The translations under genes and the position numbers were made by a program. 64,000 nucleotides of DNA from positions 32,984,958 to 33,048,957 of the forward strand of contig NC_134842.1 of the NCBI RefSeq assembly GCF_965363235.1, written 5' to 3'. The notes under the pieces were generated by a model, which saw only the letters and a list, made by a program, of their open reading frames with translations, searched no databases and was not told the origin of the DNA. The DNA is from Mytilus galloprovincialis (Eukaryota; Mollusca; Bivalvia; Mytilida; Mytilidae). Shown piece by piece: positions 1-12,814 of this stretch (positions within the stretch are counted from its first letter, which is position 1; each line of letters starts with the position of its first letter).

Positions 1-330
1 AAGCCTTAGTGTTTCAAAAATTCAAATTTTGTAAACAGGTAATTTATAAATATAACCATATCAATGATAATTCATGTCTGACTACTGGGCTGGTGATACC
101 CTCGGGGAAATAAATCTCCAGCAGCAGTGGCATCAACACAGTGGTTGTAAATAAATTCATCATAGATACCAGGACTAAATTTTGTATATATGCCAGACGC
201 GCGTTTCGTCTACAAAAGACTCATCAGTGACGCTCGAATCCAAAAAAGTTAAAAAGGTCAAATAAAGTACGAAGTTATTAAACCAAGTGTTCCAAATGAT
301 GAAGTTGTAATGATGCCTTCGAAAGTTTTA
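1..330 (-). repeat. Composite dispersed repeat, inverted copy of 4880-5325
   Basis: Bases 1-150 are close to the reverse complement of 4985-5135; both contain CTGGGCTGGTGATACCCTCG or its complement. Bases 166-290 carry the family with GCCAGACGCGCGTTTCGTC, which recurs at 5232-5325, 6737-6805, 7368-7560, 28255-28480, 46577-46665 and 50726-50812. I recognise it as an abundant mytilid repeat. No coding content is seen. Confidence 0.7.
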
Positions 331-539
331 CGGACGCCATCAAAAGTTGTTTCACCGTTATGGAATATCCGTTTCACAGATGATATCGGATATGTTCCTA
401 ATGTCGTAACTACAATCCCGTTCACTTTTCACGAATCTGACCAATGCAATTTCTTTTAGCCATGACGATGTTAATTTATTTTTGATGTTTGAGATTGAAT
501 GTTCCTCTTTTTATTTTCGCCCCTTTTTCATACTGCAAC

Positions 540-960
540 TCAGCTAAAGAGGGCCCGAAATGACAAATGTAAAACAATTCAAACCAGAAAACTAACGATC
601 TAATTTATATGAACAATAATAAACGAAAAGCAAATATGTAGAAACAAACGACACACACTGGAATACATGCACTTGACTTGAAACAAGCATGTACATACAG
701 AATGTGGCCTGTTTTTTTTTTTAGTTAGCGCCCACGATCCTCCCTAATCCTGCCTGAGACACTCACACCGATGCAACAGACCAACAGAACTGTACCAAAC
801 AATAAACAAACAATGCATATGATTAACAGCAATAAATACAACCACACAGTTACAAGAACTTGACTATGGACTGGCACATGTAGAGTGTAGCGGGGCTACA
901 CATTTTAGAGGGCGCCAAACTCTACCCTAACTAGAGAAAGTGGTGTATCAGTACAACACA
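540..960 (+). repeat. Dispersed mussel repeat, 3' portion (AGATGTGGTATGAG family)
   Basis: The block starting AGAGGGCCCGAAATGACAAA matches 36722-36985 almost step by step: the AACAATTCAAAC block, then AAGCAAATATG or AACAAATATG, then a TTAGCG box. Fuller copies of the family lie at 9736-10170 and 27186-27430. It is non-coding and of unknown class. Confidence 0.55.
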
Positions 961-2000
961 AGGACACACTATAAAAGTCAATTGAATCATGCTTAACTCA
1001 TAAGTTGAATACCAATAGAAATACTTCTTACAAAAACAAGGAGTGGACGTCATAGAAAAACTAACGACTAATCAATACGAATCCAACCAAAAAATGCGGG
1101 ATTTTGAGTGCTCTTGAATGCGAATTATTGGAATTTAATTGCACAATATCATCACTAAGTTACGCTTATTTTGTACATTTGATTCTATTTTCAAGCTATA
1201 AATCAAGATAAATTGATTGCTACTAAATCAAACGAATCCGGTAACACTCTATTTATTTTTGTATCATTTGAAAGGAAAATCTTTGATTTGTAGCAAACAT
1301 TACATTTGTTATTTAAAATTAGTGGAGGAATTTTCGAAAGATGCAATTTCAAGAACACCAAAGGTGTTTCCAAACTCGTTATAGACATGACATACATTTT
1401 TAGATATATTTGAGAAACATCATTTGATTGCATTACTGCATGTATAAATGCTACATTTATCATGTTTTCTTCATTCAGATGAAGTTTTAATGCAACACAA
1501 AAAATCATAAAAATCATTTATATTCAACTGTCATACAAGTGCAAGGTAAAGCTCTCTATAAAACCAGGTTTAATCCACCATTTCTATATAAGGAAATTTT
1601 GTTTGTTTGAGCGTTTGATTTAGCCATTTGATTAGGACCTTTCGTTTTGAATTTCCCTCGGCGTTCGGTATTTTTTTTTTACATTTTACTCTTTATATCA
1701 CCATGGTTATTTGCATCTATTCAAAAGAAGGGAAATATTGTGAAAAAAATCATCATATCTTTACGCCGAAGGAAAAGATTTGCAACGTAATCGGTAAGAA
1801 AATATGCAGCTGTAAGTTGTATGAATATTTAATGTTAAGTAACAAACAGAAAAACAGGCTATGTAGGTCACCAGACTATTTTCATTTCAGGCTTATTACA
1901 TGCACCTTGATGATAGATGTAGAAAACAAGAAAAGTGTAAAAGATGAGATAAATCTTGCAATATGTTAAGATGAAATATATTACAATTCGTGGAAACCGA
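961..2000. other. Intergenic sequence, no gene seen
   Basis: Short open frames here show no domain, and no splice-compatible exons were found. Bases 1530-1680 are a minus-oriented copy of the dispersed repeat with GCGACTGTCATACAAGTGAG, found also at 2677-2870, 23100-23330, 24534-24745 and 59665-59830. Plus-oriented copies lie at 29915-30090, 38962-39200, 46338-46495 and 60812-61075. Confidence 0.5.
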
Positions 2001-2011
2001 AAATGTCAACA

Positions 2012-2155
2012 GGATGTGGTGGCAAAGTTACGGACATCACTAATTAAAAAAAGTTGTTTGTATTAAAATATGTATTTACCTTAGCCTTGATACTATATTT
2101 AACCAGTAGTATAAATGACTGAAATAATTGTAGTAATATCCAACACTACAACAAG
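2012..2155 (+). promoter_or_regulatory. Promoter box and non-coding first exon of gene A
   Basis: GGATGTGG at 2012-2019 is followed by CGGACATCACTAATTA. A TATA-like TACTATATTT lies at 2091-2100, and a splice donor follows base 2155 (AACAAG|GTAAGT). The same order of parts precedes genes B and E, with a variant before D. The box contains TGTGGT, the core of RUNX-type sites; that reading is inference. The transcription start, probably near 2120, is not fixed. Confidence 0.6.
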
Positions 2156-3460
2156 GTAAGTTGTATTTTTCTTTCTTATTCAAAATAATTTTGAAATGAT
2201 TTTTTTTCAACATATCTAAGACATATAAAATTCAAAAACTGACAAGTTATAGAATTTCTCTAAATTGATCTTGTATACAGTGTATTTACATACAACTTGA
2301 TAGTTTGTTAATCTCCACGAGATATAATTTCATAATGTGCCCCCCAAAAATGTTCACATAAATCCCGGAATCTATATTGTTAAGAAAGATTCTTCATATA
2401 CTAAGTTGTGATACTCTATAAAGTTAGTTTAAGATAACCTTATTCTCATGGTATATTGGTCTATTAGAAATCCACCAAGTCGAGTCTTTCTGTTCAATAA
2501 TACATGTAAAGAATGAAATTAAAATTTGCCTTTAACATCTTCGCTTGCACATTTTGTACGCCTTTTTAAACGTAACCAAGAACAGTCCCTAAACTGTCAG
2601 CTGTAAAAATGTTCCCTTTACTTGTAATGGATGTTTGTTTTACTCACACATTGTTGTCAATCTAATAAAATTTCAAACGACTGTCATACAAGTGAGAGGT
2701 TTAGCTAGCTTGGAAATCCGGTGACATTTACGAAAAAATAAAAGAGAAAACACATCACAGTTGTTTTTCTTTCGTTGTAATGTGTATGATTTTTTTTGGG
2801 GTGAAAGGGACTTTTTGTATTGGAGATCGGTGGATGTTTGTTTTGTTTTTTCTAAATTATACAATACAACTTTTCGTTGAATTATTTGGCATTAATTTTA
2901 GATAAGATATCGGAGTAATTTGGTCTTTTATATACTTGATGTTTCGCTATCAAAATCTCGAACATACATCATCATATCTTGTAAAGAGAAAAAATAAGAG
3001 TTGTATTCATGGTATTTTTCTTATTAATCTGGCAGATTTTGAAATGCCATATTATTACATTTTTTTTATTCCATTATAAATTGATATCAATACAAAACGA
3101 ACATATGCATCAATCATTTCTATTACACTATTTTATGTCAAAAACAATCAGCAGCTTATTTAAGTGATCAACACACGTAACGGTATATTTCAGCATGATG
3201 TCTAACCAAGAATGAATAATATTCCTTATCACATATTTGTTACGAATACGTCTGGTTTTGTATATGCAATAACCTCAAAATTGCCCGGGGCAAAAAAGAC
3301 CATATTGATATTGTGCCCCGATTCTAAATGACGTGACGTCACTGTGTCCTTAACGACACGTTTGTGATAAAATGTTTAAGATTTTACCTTTTATCTTTCA
3401 TTAAATTGTTATAATTGACCTTTGTTTCTCTTTTCTGCAGAAATTAAATATGTGATAAAA

Positions 3461-3598
3461 AGATTATAACATGTCTTTTCCATATTGGCCCTGGTATCAT
3501 CCCTTGACCCATATCGGCCCTCGGCTAAAGCCTCGAGGCCGATATGGGAGTCTCGGGATGATACCAGGGCCAATATGGAAAAGGGCATGTTATAATCT
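3461..3598. mobile_element. Hairpin MITE-like element
   Basis: An almost complete palindrome with ends AGATTATAACATG and CATGTTATAATCT. The arms carry ATTGGCCCTGGTATCATCCC and its complement around a short GGCTAAAGCC centre. It lies in intron 1 of gene A. No coding capacity; the transposase family is not identifiable. Confidence 0.75.
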
Positions 3599-4712
3599 AT
3601 ACATATGTTTATATATTACTTTTTGTTGGAAAATAATAATACTTCGCTGATAATTCATTTTGTGAAATAAAACTAAATTTGATTACGATTTACAAATATA
3701 AATGAATGCAAAACTACAATTAAATGAATAAAAAGATTAAAATGTAATAAATAGAAAGGCTAAGATCGAATGTAGTTTACAGATTGTGTATGTTCGCCAA
3801 TGTGTTGATAGAAGCATGAATATTAATGCATATGATAATATTGATGCTTACCATTCATGAAAAAAACAATCCTAAAATATTTAAAAGGAAGATTCATATA
3901 GACATATACAAAATTTTCTTTTTTGGTTGTTGAACTTGAATTGTGTTATTTATCTGATGTCGACATCTTGTGGTTTAAAATTTTGTCGAGAAATAAATTG
4001 CCTGTCAGTAAATGGAACACAATTACACTCAAATCTATGATATCAAATGCATTTGTGCGTATGTGAACATTTAATTGGCACAAACAGAGAAAGAATGTAC
4101 AAAAATGTATCAAGGGGGAACATCTAAAACTCTAAAATTTGCCATGTAATCGACTGTAATTATGTCTGAATATGTTTCATAGACATGTTTGACGTCCTGA
4201 CTCCTAATTGTAACTATGTGTGATTACTGTTCTGATAATGTTGAAATGTACTTTAACGACAATAACAATGTTATTCAGATGTGCAAAAGAATTCAAAAGA
4301 AGTTGTGATTATTTTGAATACCACGCCAATGATATACCGGATTTTTTTTCAAGGGAAGCACAAAGATTTCTGCCTTTTTAGAGTAAACAATGTCTCAGTC
4401 AGTCGTAGGTTGTTCTAGTCATTTTGGACAATGCAGGTATTTCATTCTTACAACATCAAACTCTCAGTGCTAGGGATAGCGTTTTTGTGGGCTATGTTGA
4501 CGTGAAAGTAAATGACATTGAACAAATCAGTGACTGCACTCTTTAAAATTTTGATGTAGTCAGTTCTGGCATGATTGAATAGATATCCAAAATAAGGCAA
4601 CAGTAGTATACCGCTGTTCGAAACTCGATTGAGAAAAAAAAAACAAATCCGGGTTACAACATTGTAAAATAAGCCATCCTGATCAATTCTTTCTATATTT
4701 CAGAAGGTGAAA

Positions 4713-7700
4713 ATGAAAATGTTACAAAGAAGATTATCTCCTGTGTATGTACTTGCTGTGATATACATGATCAGTATTATAGGAAGAGCTTCCGGTAAAT
4801 ATGTAGTTTGTGAAAAGGCTTTCCTTTATATCCATTATTGTTAACCTATGAAAATATGATAAATGAGGTTTAAAGTAGAAATGTAATATGCCACTGCTGG
4901 TGGACGTTTCGTCCCCGAGGGTATCACCAGCCCAGTTAAATTATAATCCTTGTACCTTTGATAACTATTTACACCACTGGGTCGATGACACTGCTGGTGG
5001 ACGTTTTGTCCCCGAGGGTATCACCAGCCCAGTAGTCAGCACTTCGGTGTTGACATGAATATCAATTATATGGTCATTTTTATAAATTTTCTGTTTACAA
5101 AACTTTGAATTTTTCGAAAAACTAAGGATTTTCTTACCCCCAAAAGTAGATTAACTTAGCCGTATTTGGCACAACTTTTTGGAATTTGGGGTCCTCAATG
5201 CTCTTCAACTTTGTATTTGTTTGGTTTTTAACTGTTTTGATATGAGCGTCACAGATGAGTCTTATGTAGACGAAACGCGCGTCTGGCGTATTAAATTATA
5301 ATCCTGGTACCTTTGATAACTATATATGAGGACATCTTCACATGTTTTTAATAATATACACTCATACACGAGTGCATGAACGAATGCCATTATTTGTAAT
5401 GTTTGAAATATTTCCTGGACAAAATCAATTGCGACCAACATCATTGGGTATGCTGAGATAACAACTTCTAGTTTATTCAATTTTAAAGTATGCCCTTTTT
5501 TTGTTTCCCCTTTAATTCTAGTTTAGAAATTTCTTTTACTTTATGGAAGATACTTTTGACCAATTACTCCGACTATTAGAGAAGTATTAGCAAGCGTTAT
5601 TCTTCTCAAAGGCCTCGATGACAACATATTTACTACTCAATATGTCTAATGAATACGTATGAACAACTATGAGGAGTATTAGCAAGTGTTATTTTTCTCA
5701 AAGACCTCGATGACAACATAGTTTGTATAAAATAATATGTTAAAACATGTGTTTTTATATATATATTTCTATTGTACACTTACCATACGTTGACCTATAG
5801 TTGTTAATTTCTGTGTCATTTTGGTCTCTTGTGGACAGTTTTCTAATTGACAATCATACCACATCTTCTTTTTTATATTACATGCATTAACTTTAAAATG
5901 TATTTTCTTAGGAAGTGAAAAGTATGGAGACTGTTTAAAGTATAGAGTTGGGGAACTCAAACCTGTGCTTTTAAATGGTGACCGGTTTTGCTTAACAGAA
6001 AAGGGATATGAGTATTGTAAGGAATTTACATGTCCTCCAGCGGCATGTGAACAACCATTAGTTACTCCGTATAATAAATGTTTATATTGTACAGGTAAGT
6101 TCAAACAATCAAAAATCGCCCAATTTCTAATTCAGATTTCCTTCATTTGGTCGATATCATAGATATATTGTTCTAAACAATGGTAATCAATGAAAATAAA
6201 GTGTGCATTAAACGGAAACAGGTGTCCGTGTAATGTTAAAAGTAAAAAAATCAAAAGTCAACAGCGATATAAAAAAAAGAAGATTAAATAGATTGTCATC
6301 AAACTATCACCAACATCTTCGAGAGCATAACCACACAGAAGGATTTATATTTATATATGCATGTTAAGTCTCGATGAAAGAACTAAAAAAGGGTACTCAA
6401 AATAATACCAAAGAAATCAGCAAATGAAAGCTATTATTTTTGTTAAGGTTACATACATTTGTATAACCATAACCAACTCAATGGTTGCCACATTTGAATT
6501 AGAATACCTGAAATCAGTGTTGGTGGGGTTAGTGTCTTTAGCTTTCAATGTTGTCTTTTGTGAACTGTTAATTTTCTGTTTTTTCTTTTAACTAATGGCC
6601 TAGTCAATTTAGTTTCGACTATATGAGTCCCTTTGGTACATTTCCCCTCTGTGAGAAATACATGTATTTACTTGATAATAATATTATCTAATGTGGGTCT
6701 GTTTGATTTAATAAAGTTTGATAAAGTTTAGTAAACAGTTATCAAAGGTACCAGGATTATGATTTAATACATCAGACGCACGTTTCGTCTCCATAAGACT
6801 ATCTGTCTCAAAATATGATAAAATGGCTGTTCATACTTTTAAAAGTAAAAAAAAAATGATAAAAACGATACTAATATATCAAGTTTATTCCGGCTATATT
6901 TTGTTAACTTTAAATCAAAAGCTACCCGTGTTTACTTTGTTCAAATTTATAGAGTCAGCTATATCTAAATTGGTTAGTAACGGCATTGGATATTGGTTGA
7001 TCATTTAAAAATATATACTCCAAAACCACTTAATAAAATAACCTTCTTGATAATGAGATAACTGTTCATATGTCCGTGAAATAACAACAACGAAAAAGAA
7101 GTAGGTTCTCTTTCAATGTACAAGATTTTCAATATACATAAGTATCCATACACACAAATTGTATTGAGTTTTATATATTTATCACAGATACGTTTAAGGA
7201 AGTAAAATCCGCCTCATGGCTTGCATGGCTTAAATTTAGGAATGTTTAATTAGCTTGATTCTTAGGTTTTAGGTAACTTGTACTATTGTGTTTTCTTTAT
7301 AGATGTTTCACAAACCACTCCTCTTTTGGAGAATATATAATATTTATAGAATTTTGTTTTATTAACTGTTATCAAAGGTACCAGGATTATAATTTAACAC
7401 ACCAGACGCGCGTTTCGTCTGCATCAGTGACGTTCAGATCAAAATAGTTATAAAGCCAAAGTACAAAGTTGAAGAGCATTGAGGACCCAAAATTCCCAAA
7501 AGATTGTGCCAAATAAGGCTAAGTTAATATATTCCTGGGATAAGAACATCCTACCTATTGGTTTCCAGATATAATGTCCATGTTTCATGTCGTAAAGGCA
7601 CAACTGAGGAATTTAACCAGTATGAATAAACATGCATAGAGGCCAAATTGAATTCTGAGGAAAACCCTAGGTTAAGGAAGGAACATTACAGGTTGTTTTT

Positions 7701-10552
7701 TTAGCTCACCTGGCCCAAAGGGCCAAGTGAACTTTTCCCATTACTTTGCGTCCGGCGTCTGTCGTCCGTCGTCCGTCGTCCGTCGTCGTTAACTTTTACA
7801 AAAATCTTCTCCTCTGAAACTACTAGGCCAAATTAAACTAAACCTGGCCACAATCATCATTGGGGTATCTAGTTTAAAAAATGTGTCCGGTGACCCGGCC
7901 ATCCAATCAAGATGGCCGTCATTTAGAGCAAATCTGACAGGGTAAAATTGTTTATCAGGTCAAGATCTATCTGCCCTGAAATTTTCAGATGAATCGGACA
8001 ACCCGTTGTTGGGTTGCGGCTCCTAAAATGGTAATTTTAAGGAAATTTTACTGTTTTTGGTTATTATCTTCAATATTATTATAGATAGAGATAAACTGTA
8101 AACAGCAATAATGTTCAGCAAAGTAAGATTTAAAAATAAGTCAACATGACCGAAATGGTCAATTGACCCCTATAGGAGTTATTGCCCTTTATAGTCAATT
8201 TTTAAGCATTTTTCGTAAATCTTAGTAATCTTTCACAAAAATCTTCTCCTCTGAAACTACTGGGCCAAATTAATCCAAACTTGGCCACACTCATCTTTGG
8301 GGTATCTAGTTTAAAAAATGTGTCCGGTGACCGGCCGTCCAACCAAGATGGCCGCCATGGCTAAAAATAGAACATAGGGGTAAAATGCAGTTTTTTTACT
8401 TATAACTCAAAAACCAAAACATTTAGAGCAAATCTGACAAGGTAAAATTGTTTATCAGGTCAAGATCTATCTGCCTTGAAATTTTCAGATGAATTGGACA
8501 ACCCGTTATTGGGTTACTGCCCCTAAATTGGTAATTTTAAGGAAATTTTACTGTTTTTGGTTATTATCTTGAATATTATTATAGATAGAGATAAACTGTT
8601 AACAGCAATAATGTTCAGTAAAGTTAGATTTACAAATAAGTCAACATGACCGAAATGGTCAGTTGACCCCTTTAGGAGTTATTGCCATTTGTAGTCAATT
8701 TTTAACCATTTTTCGTAAATCTTAGTAATCTTTTACAAAAATCTTCTCCTCTGAAACTACTGGGCCAAATTAATCCAAACTTGGCCACAATCATCTTTGG
8801 GGTATATAATTTATAAAAATGTGTCCAGTGACCCGGCCATCCGACCAAGATGGCCGCCATGTCTAAAAATAGAACATAGGGGTAAAATGCAGTTTTTGGC
8901 TTATAACTCAAAAACCAAAGCATTTAGAGCAAATCTGACTGAGTAAAATTGTTTATCAGGTCAAAATCTATCTGCCCTGAAATTTTCAGATGAATCGGAC
9001 AACCCGTTGTTGGGTTGTTGCCCCTAAATTGGTAATTTTAAGGAAATTTTACTGTTTTTGGTTATTATCTTCAATATTATTATAGATAGAGATAAACTTT
9101 AAACAACAATAATGTACAGCAAAGTAAGATTTACAAATAAGTCAACATGACTGAAATGGTCAATTGACCCCCTAAGGAGTTATTGTCCTTTATAGTTTTT
9201 TTTTTACAATTTTTATAAAATTTGTAAATTTTTACTGACATTTTCCATTGAAACTACTGGGCAAAGTTCATTATAGATAGAGATAACTGTAAGCAGCAAG
9301 AATTTTCAGTAAAGTAAGACGTACAAACACATCACCATCACCAAAACACAATTTTGTCATGAATCCATCTGCTTCCTTTGTTTAATATTCACATAGACCA
9401 AGGTGAGCGACACAGGCTCTTTAGAGCCTCTAGTTCTAATTTCGAGGCATATAAGTGTTAAAACATTCTTCTGTTTTAATCTTTGAACACACTAGTAGTG
9501 CATATGAACTTTCTATTTAAAGATAGAGTTTATTACGAAACTTCATAGTAAAAGTGGCCCAGTTTTACAGAAGTTCAATTTAAAGTCTGTGGTTTTCGTT
9601 TTGCTCTCTTTGCTTTCAAATCTGCGGTTTGGTATCCATTTCACTGTATAATATTTTCGACCCATATAACATAAAAGGAAGATAATGCTAGTTTCATTTA
9701 GCATATAATCCTAAAATTATAATTATATAGATATAAGAAGATGTGGTATGAGTGTCAATGAGACAACTCTCCATTAAAGTCACAATTTAATAAAGTAAAC
9801 CATAGAACATAGAAAACTAAAGAATAAACAACACGAACCCCACCAAAAACTAGGGGTGATCTCATGTGTTCTGGAAGGGTAAACAGTTCCTGCTTCACAT
9901 GTGGGTGGCACCCGTCGTGTTGCTTATGTGATAACAAATCCGGTAAATAGTCTAATTCGGTAGGTCACATTCATGAAAGGGAAGGGGATTGTAGTTACGA
10001 CGTAAAGTCAAAGTATGGTCTTCAACACAGAGTATTGGCTCACACCGAACAGCAAGCTATAAAGGGCCCCACATATTACAAGTGTAAAACCAATTAAACG
10101 GGAATACCTTTGGTCTTATTTATATATATATAAAAAAAACAAGAAGCAATTATAAACCACATCAACAAACGACAACTGCTGACCATCAGCCTTAATTTGG
10201 TTTATATCGTCTCAAGGGAGTAAAATATACGCGCGTGGGAAATTTTAACTTTTGAACGGTATGTTCAAGTGCTGTGCATAACACTATAATGGTGATATTT
10301 CCTATTAATATATTTTCATCTAGCCTTAAGACTGTACAGTTGATGTGTTACATTATGTTATTCATTCATTATTCATTTATATCCACTCATTTAATAGGAA
10401 CTTGCAGTTATGGAGGAACAGTTTATCAAGTTGGTGCTGGTTTTCAATGCCTTGATGGAACAAACCGCTGTAACTGTGGTGCTAAAAATGGGGTAACAAC
10501 TACACTAATAGCCATAAGTCCAGGATCGATGTGCCTTAAGACAACACCTTAA
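4713..10552 (+). CDS. Gene A: secreted 12-cysteine VWC-like protein
   Basis: Coding exons are 4713-4794, 5912-6094 and 10398-10552. The frame closes exactly and both introns are phase 1 with GT/AG borders. The product is 139 aa from the ATG at 4713, or 137 aa from 4719. The second ATG matches the start in the paralogs. Residues 1 to about 26 form a signal peptide (MLQRRLSPVY, then a hydrophobic stretch ending RASG). Next comes a 7-Cys module (YGDCLKY, GDRFC, YCKEFTC, PPAAC, KCLYC) resembling a von Willebrand factor C repeat. The terminal module starts TCSYGGTVYQVG, has CLDGTNRCNC and ends near GSMC; it resembles only the first half of a VWC repeat. The last intron is 4.3 kb because of repeats. 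AATAAA lies at 10669-10674. The product is likely extracellular; its function is unknown, and immune, matrix or ligand-binding roles are only possibilities. Confidence 0.85.
4880..5325. repeat. Composite dispersed repeat in gene A intron
   Basis: Two CTGCTGGTGGACGT/CCCGAGGGTATCACC copies (4889-4936 and 4990-5033) are followed by sequence inverted relative to 1-150. A minus-oriented copy of the GACGCGCG family ends it (5232-5325). Confidence 0.7.
6737..7560 (+). repeat. Two copies of the GACGCGCG dispersed repeat
   Basis: Copies at 6737-6805 and 7368-7560 begin with TTATCAAAGGTACCAGGATT and continue through the CGTTTCGTCT core. They lie in the last intron of gene A. The sequence between them has no recognised content. 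Confidence 0.6.
7700..9430 (+). repeat. Large bivalve repeat with internal tandem units
   Basis: It starts AGCTCACCTGGCCCAAAGGG and ends near GGTGAGCGACACAGGCTC. Inside, a unit of roughly 450-500 bp starting ACAAAAATCTTCTCCTCTGA is repeated from about 7795, 8235 and 8735, each with AAGATGGCCG. A GTCCGTCGTC-rich stretch sits near its left end. A shorter relative occupies 28744-29680. Non-coding. It accounts for much of the 4.3-kb intron of gene A. Confidence 0.7.
9736..10170 (+). repeat. Dispersed repeat AGAAGATGTGGTATGAG, full-length type
   Basis: It opens AGAAGATGTGGTATGAGTGT and runs through CTCACACCGAACAGCAAGC to AAAGGGCCCC. A fragment of the ACTAAAGAATAAACAACACG repeat (seen also near 63780) is inserted at about 9800-10000. 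Confidence 0.6.
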
Positions 10553-10674
10553 TGATAGTTGATTGATATAAAGAAAAGAAAACAAGACTTTCACGACATA
10601 ACAGTATACATTTATTTCCTATGCCTGTCGACTTTTTGTTGTTAGATTGTAGGAAAAGGGCAAAATAGAATAAA

Positions 10675-11035
10675 AATAGAGACTTTGATGTTCTTCAGAT
10701 ATTATTCCTGTTTAACATGTTACAGTATGGAGTTCCTCTGTTTCATCATTTTCGGTATAATGTGATGGCTTATATTTCAGTAAATACAAAATACATGGTT
10801 ACTTCATTGTGGATACATTTCTTAAGAAATTTGTTTCCGTCATGCTTCTTAAAATAAAAGAGAAGATGTCGTATAATTACAAATGAGATGCTAATAGCTC
10901 TCCTCAAGAGCTTACATGACACAAAAATAAGCAACTAAAGGTTACCGTGCGGCCTTCAACAATGAACAAAGTATAATGCATGGACAATCAATGTATTATG
11001 TTATGTCATACAATGCCATAACATTTGATTGATTT
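10675..11035. other. Intergenic, nothing recognised
   Basis: AT-rich sequence downstream of the gene A polyadenylation signal. No exon, RNA or structured repeat was seen. Confidence 0.4.
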
Positions 11036-11039
11036 GTAT

Positions 11040-11290
11040 TTTTTTGTGTTTAAACGCCACTTTTAAGCACCGCTTTTAGGCTATTTCGTTGCGGCATGTT
11101 AATATTGGTAGAGGAAGCCGGAGTGCCCGGAGAAAACCACCGACCTTCGATAGGAAAACTGTCAATCCTAGTTAATTAAGATTGGAGTCGAATGCAACCA
11201 CACGAGCGGGATTCGAACTCACAACTTAAGTGTTGACTGGCCAGTGATCACAGTAGTAACTACTTAGAACACTTGGCCACTGATGCCCTA
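11040..11290 (-). mobile_element. tRNA-derived SINE-like copy
   Basis: It contains GGAGTGCCCGGAGAAAACC and GGGATTCGAACTCACAAC. The reverse complement of the latter is a tRNA B-box (GAGTTCGAATCCC). Related copies are at 12815-13050, 32275-32310 (partial), 47880-48065 (opposite orientation) and perhaps 63400-63470. Confidence 0.55.
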
Positions 11291-11449
11291 AATGCCATAA
11301 CAATCATTATTTCATGCAATTATCTTTACATGGATACATTCTGTTTGAGTGTTTCATTCTGTAGATGTCTGTGTAAATTAAATGGAAGAAATTAAACGTT
11401 GAATTCTGATTGTTTCTTAATATCACATTTCAGCATAAATTTTTGTTTC

Positions 11450-12035
11450 TTTTGACTGTATTGACGTGACTCAGTATAAGTGCATCCAACTTATTGGATT
11501 TTTACCGAGAGCGCTTCTGATGTGGTTGGATTCAGAGGTGCGATTTGGACGCAGGACACTTTAATTTAATTCGTAAATGTTACGGACGTAATAACGAGTT
11601 GGTTGACCGTTATGAATTTACCGTGTCACATATGATATTGAATATGTTCATTTTGTGGTAATAACAAGCCTTTCCCTTTTACGAATGTGACCAACCGAAT
11701 CAGATTGTTAACCGGAATTGTAATGACATGAGCAACACGACGGGTGCTGCATGTGGAGAAAGATTTGCTTACCCTTCCGAAGGACCGGATATCAACCTGT
11801 CGCTTAGTCTTGAGTTTCCTATGTCATGTCTTGTATACTATTATGTGTCTGTTTGTCAGTTTGTCTTTTTCTTTTTTAATCATGTCGTTGTCAGTTTGTT
11901 TTTTGATCTATGAGTTTGACTGCCCCTCTGATATCTTTCGCCCCTCTTTTATTGGTTTTACCCTTTGTTTTTATATTTTACCTAATGTGTGCATTTTTGA
12001 GAAAGCGAATATGAATTATGTTTTACTATTGTAAC
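11450..12035 (+). repeat. Dispersed mussel repeat with pyrimidine-rich tail
   Basis: It carries GGTGCTGCATGTGGAGAAAG, then CTGTTTGTCAGTTTGTC and GACTGCCCCTCTGATATC. The reverse orientation of its distal part recurs at 63640-63840. Two overlapping open frames (11728-11913 and 11744-12034) are low-complexity products of the TTTTC-rich stretch and are not annotated as genes. Confidence 0.55.
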
Positions 12036-12814
12036 AGAAGGGGATCAGTGTCAATACATCGCAGTACATTGAATGGCTTGTACTTTATCCCATAAATGTA
12101 ACAGAACTCAACAATTTACTTATAAACGTAAAAATCAAGTACAATATTGTCAAAATCAATTAAATTATAATAGTAAATCAGAAGTTCTGTAAAAAAAAAC
12201 ATTAAGTTAAATTAGATGTTGATAGCTTATTCAAATCAAATATGAGAAATATTCAAAGTATACTCAGTAAGAAAGTGGTACTTATATACGTAATATTGCC
12301 TTATTGACTTTAGTAAATCATATTAAAACAATGACAATGTAGATTCGGTTAAAAAATTCGAGGGGAATTAAAGCATTCAAATCAAAATATTTGAAAACCG
12401 AAGTGTATAAGTATCCTTAACACATGACATAGGTAAAATCTCTTTGTTCTTACTGTGCTATAATCTGAATAATGCACAGCTAAGGTGTGCAGTAACTACC
12501 TCAGATATACTGCACAGTTCAAATCTATTGTTACCTTTAGGGGCGTTTCCTGGATTCTGAAAGGGGTGTGATTATATTCTATAAAATCAAAAAATATCAA
12601 CGATGGTAGCGAGACTAAAAACGTTTCGTTCTCCAATTTAAGGATGAACAGCCTATTCGACCCCCTTCCCTAAAAAAAATCATCAACAACAAAAAAAAAA
12701 AAAAAACGAATCCGCCATCTGACTGAAGTTACAAAAAAAGTTGATAAATTAAACACTTTGTACAAACATCGTAGTTTCAGAATAAGAAACAAATGATAAA
12801 TTGATTGTTGATGT

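Noticed and set aside
11728-12034. Two overlapping frames with hydrophobic, signal-like stretches
   Set aside because: They arise from the pyrimidine-rich part of a dispersed repeat that recurs reversed at 63640-63840.
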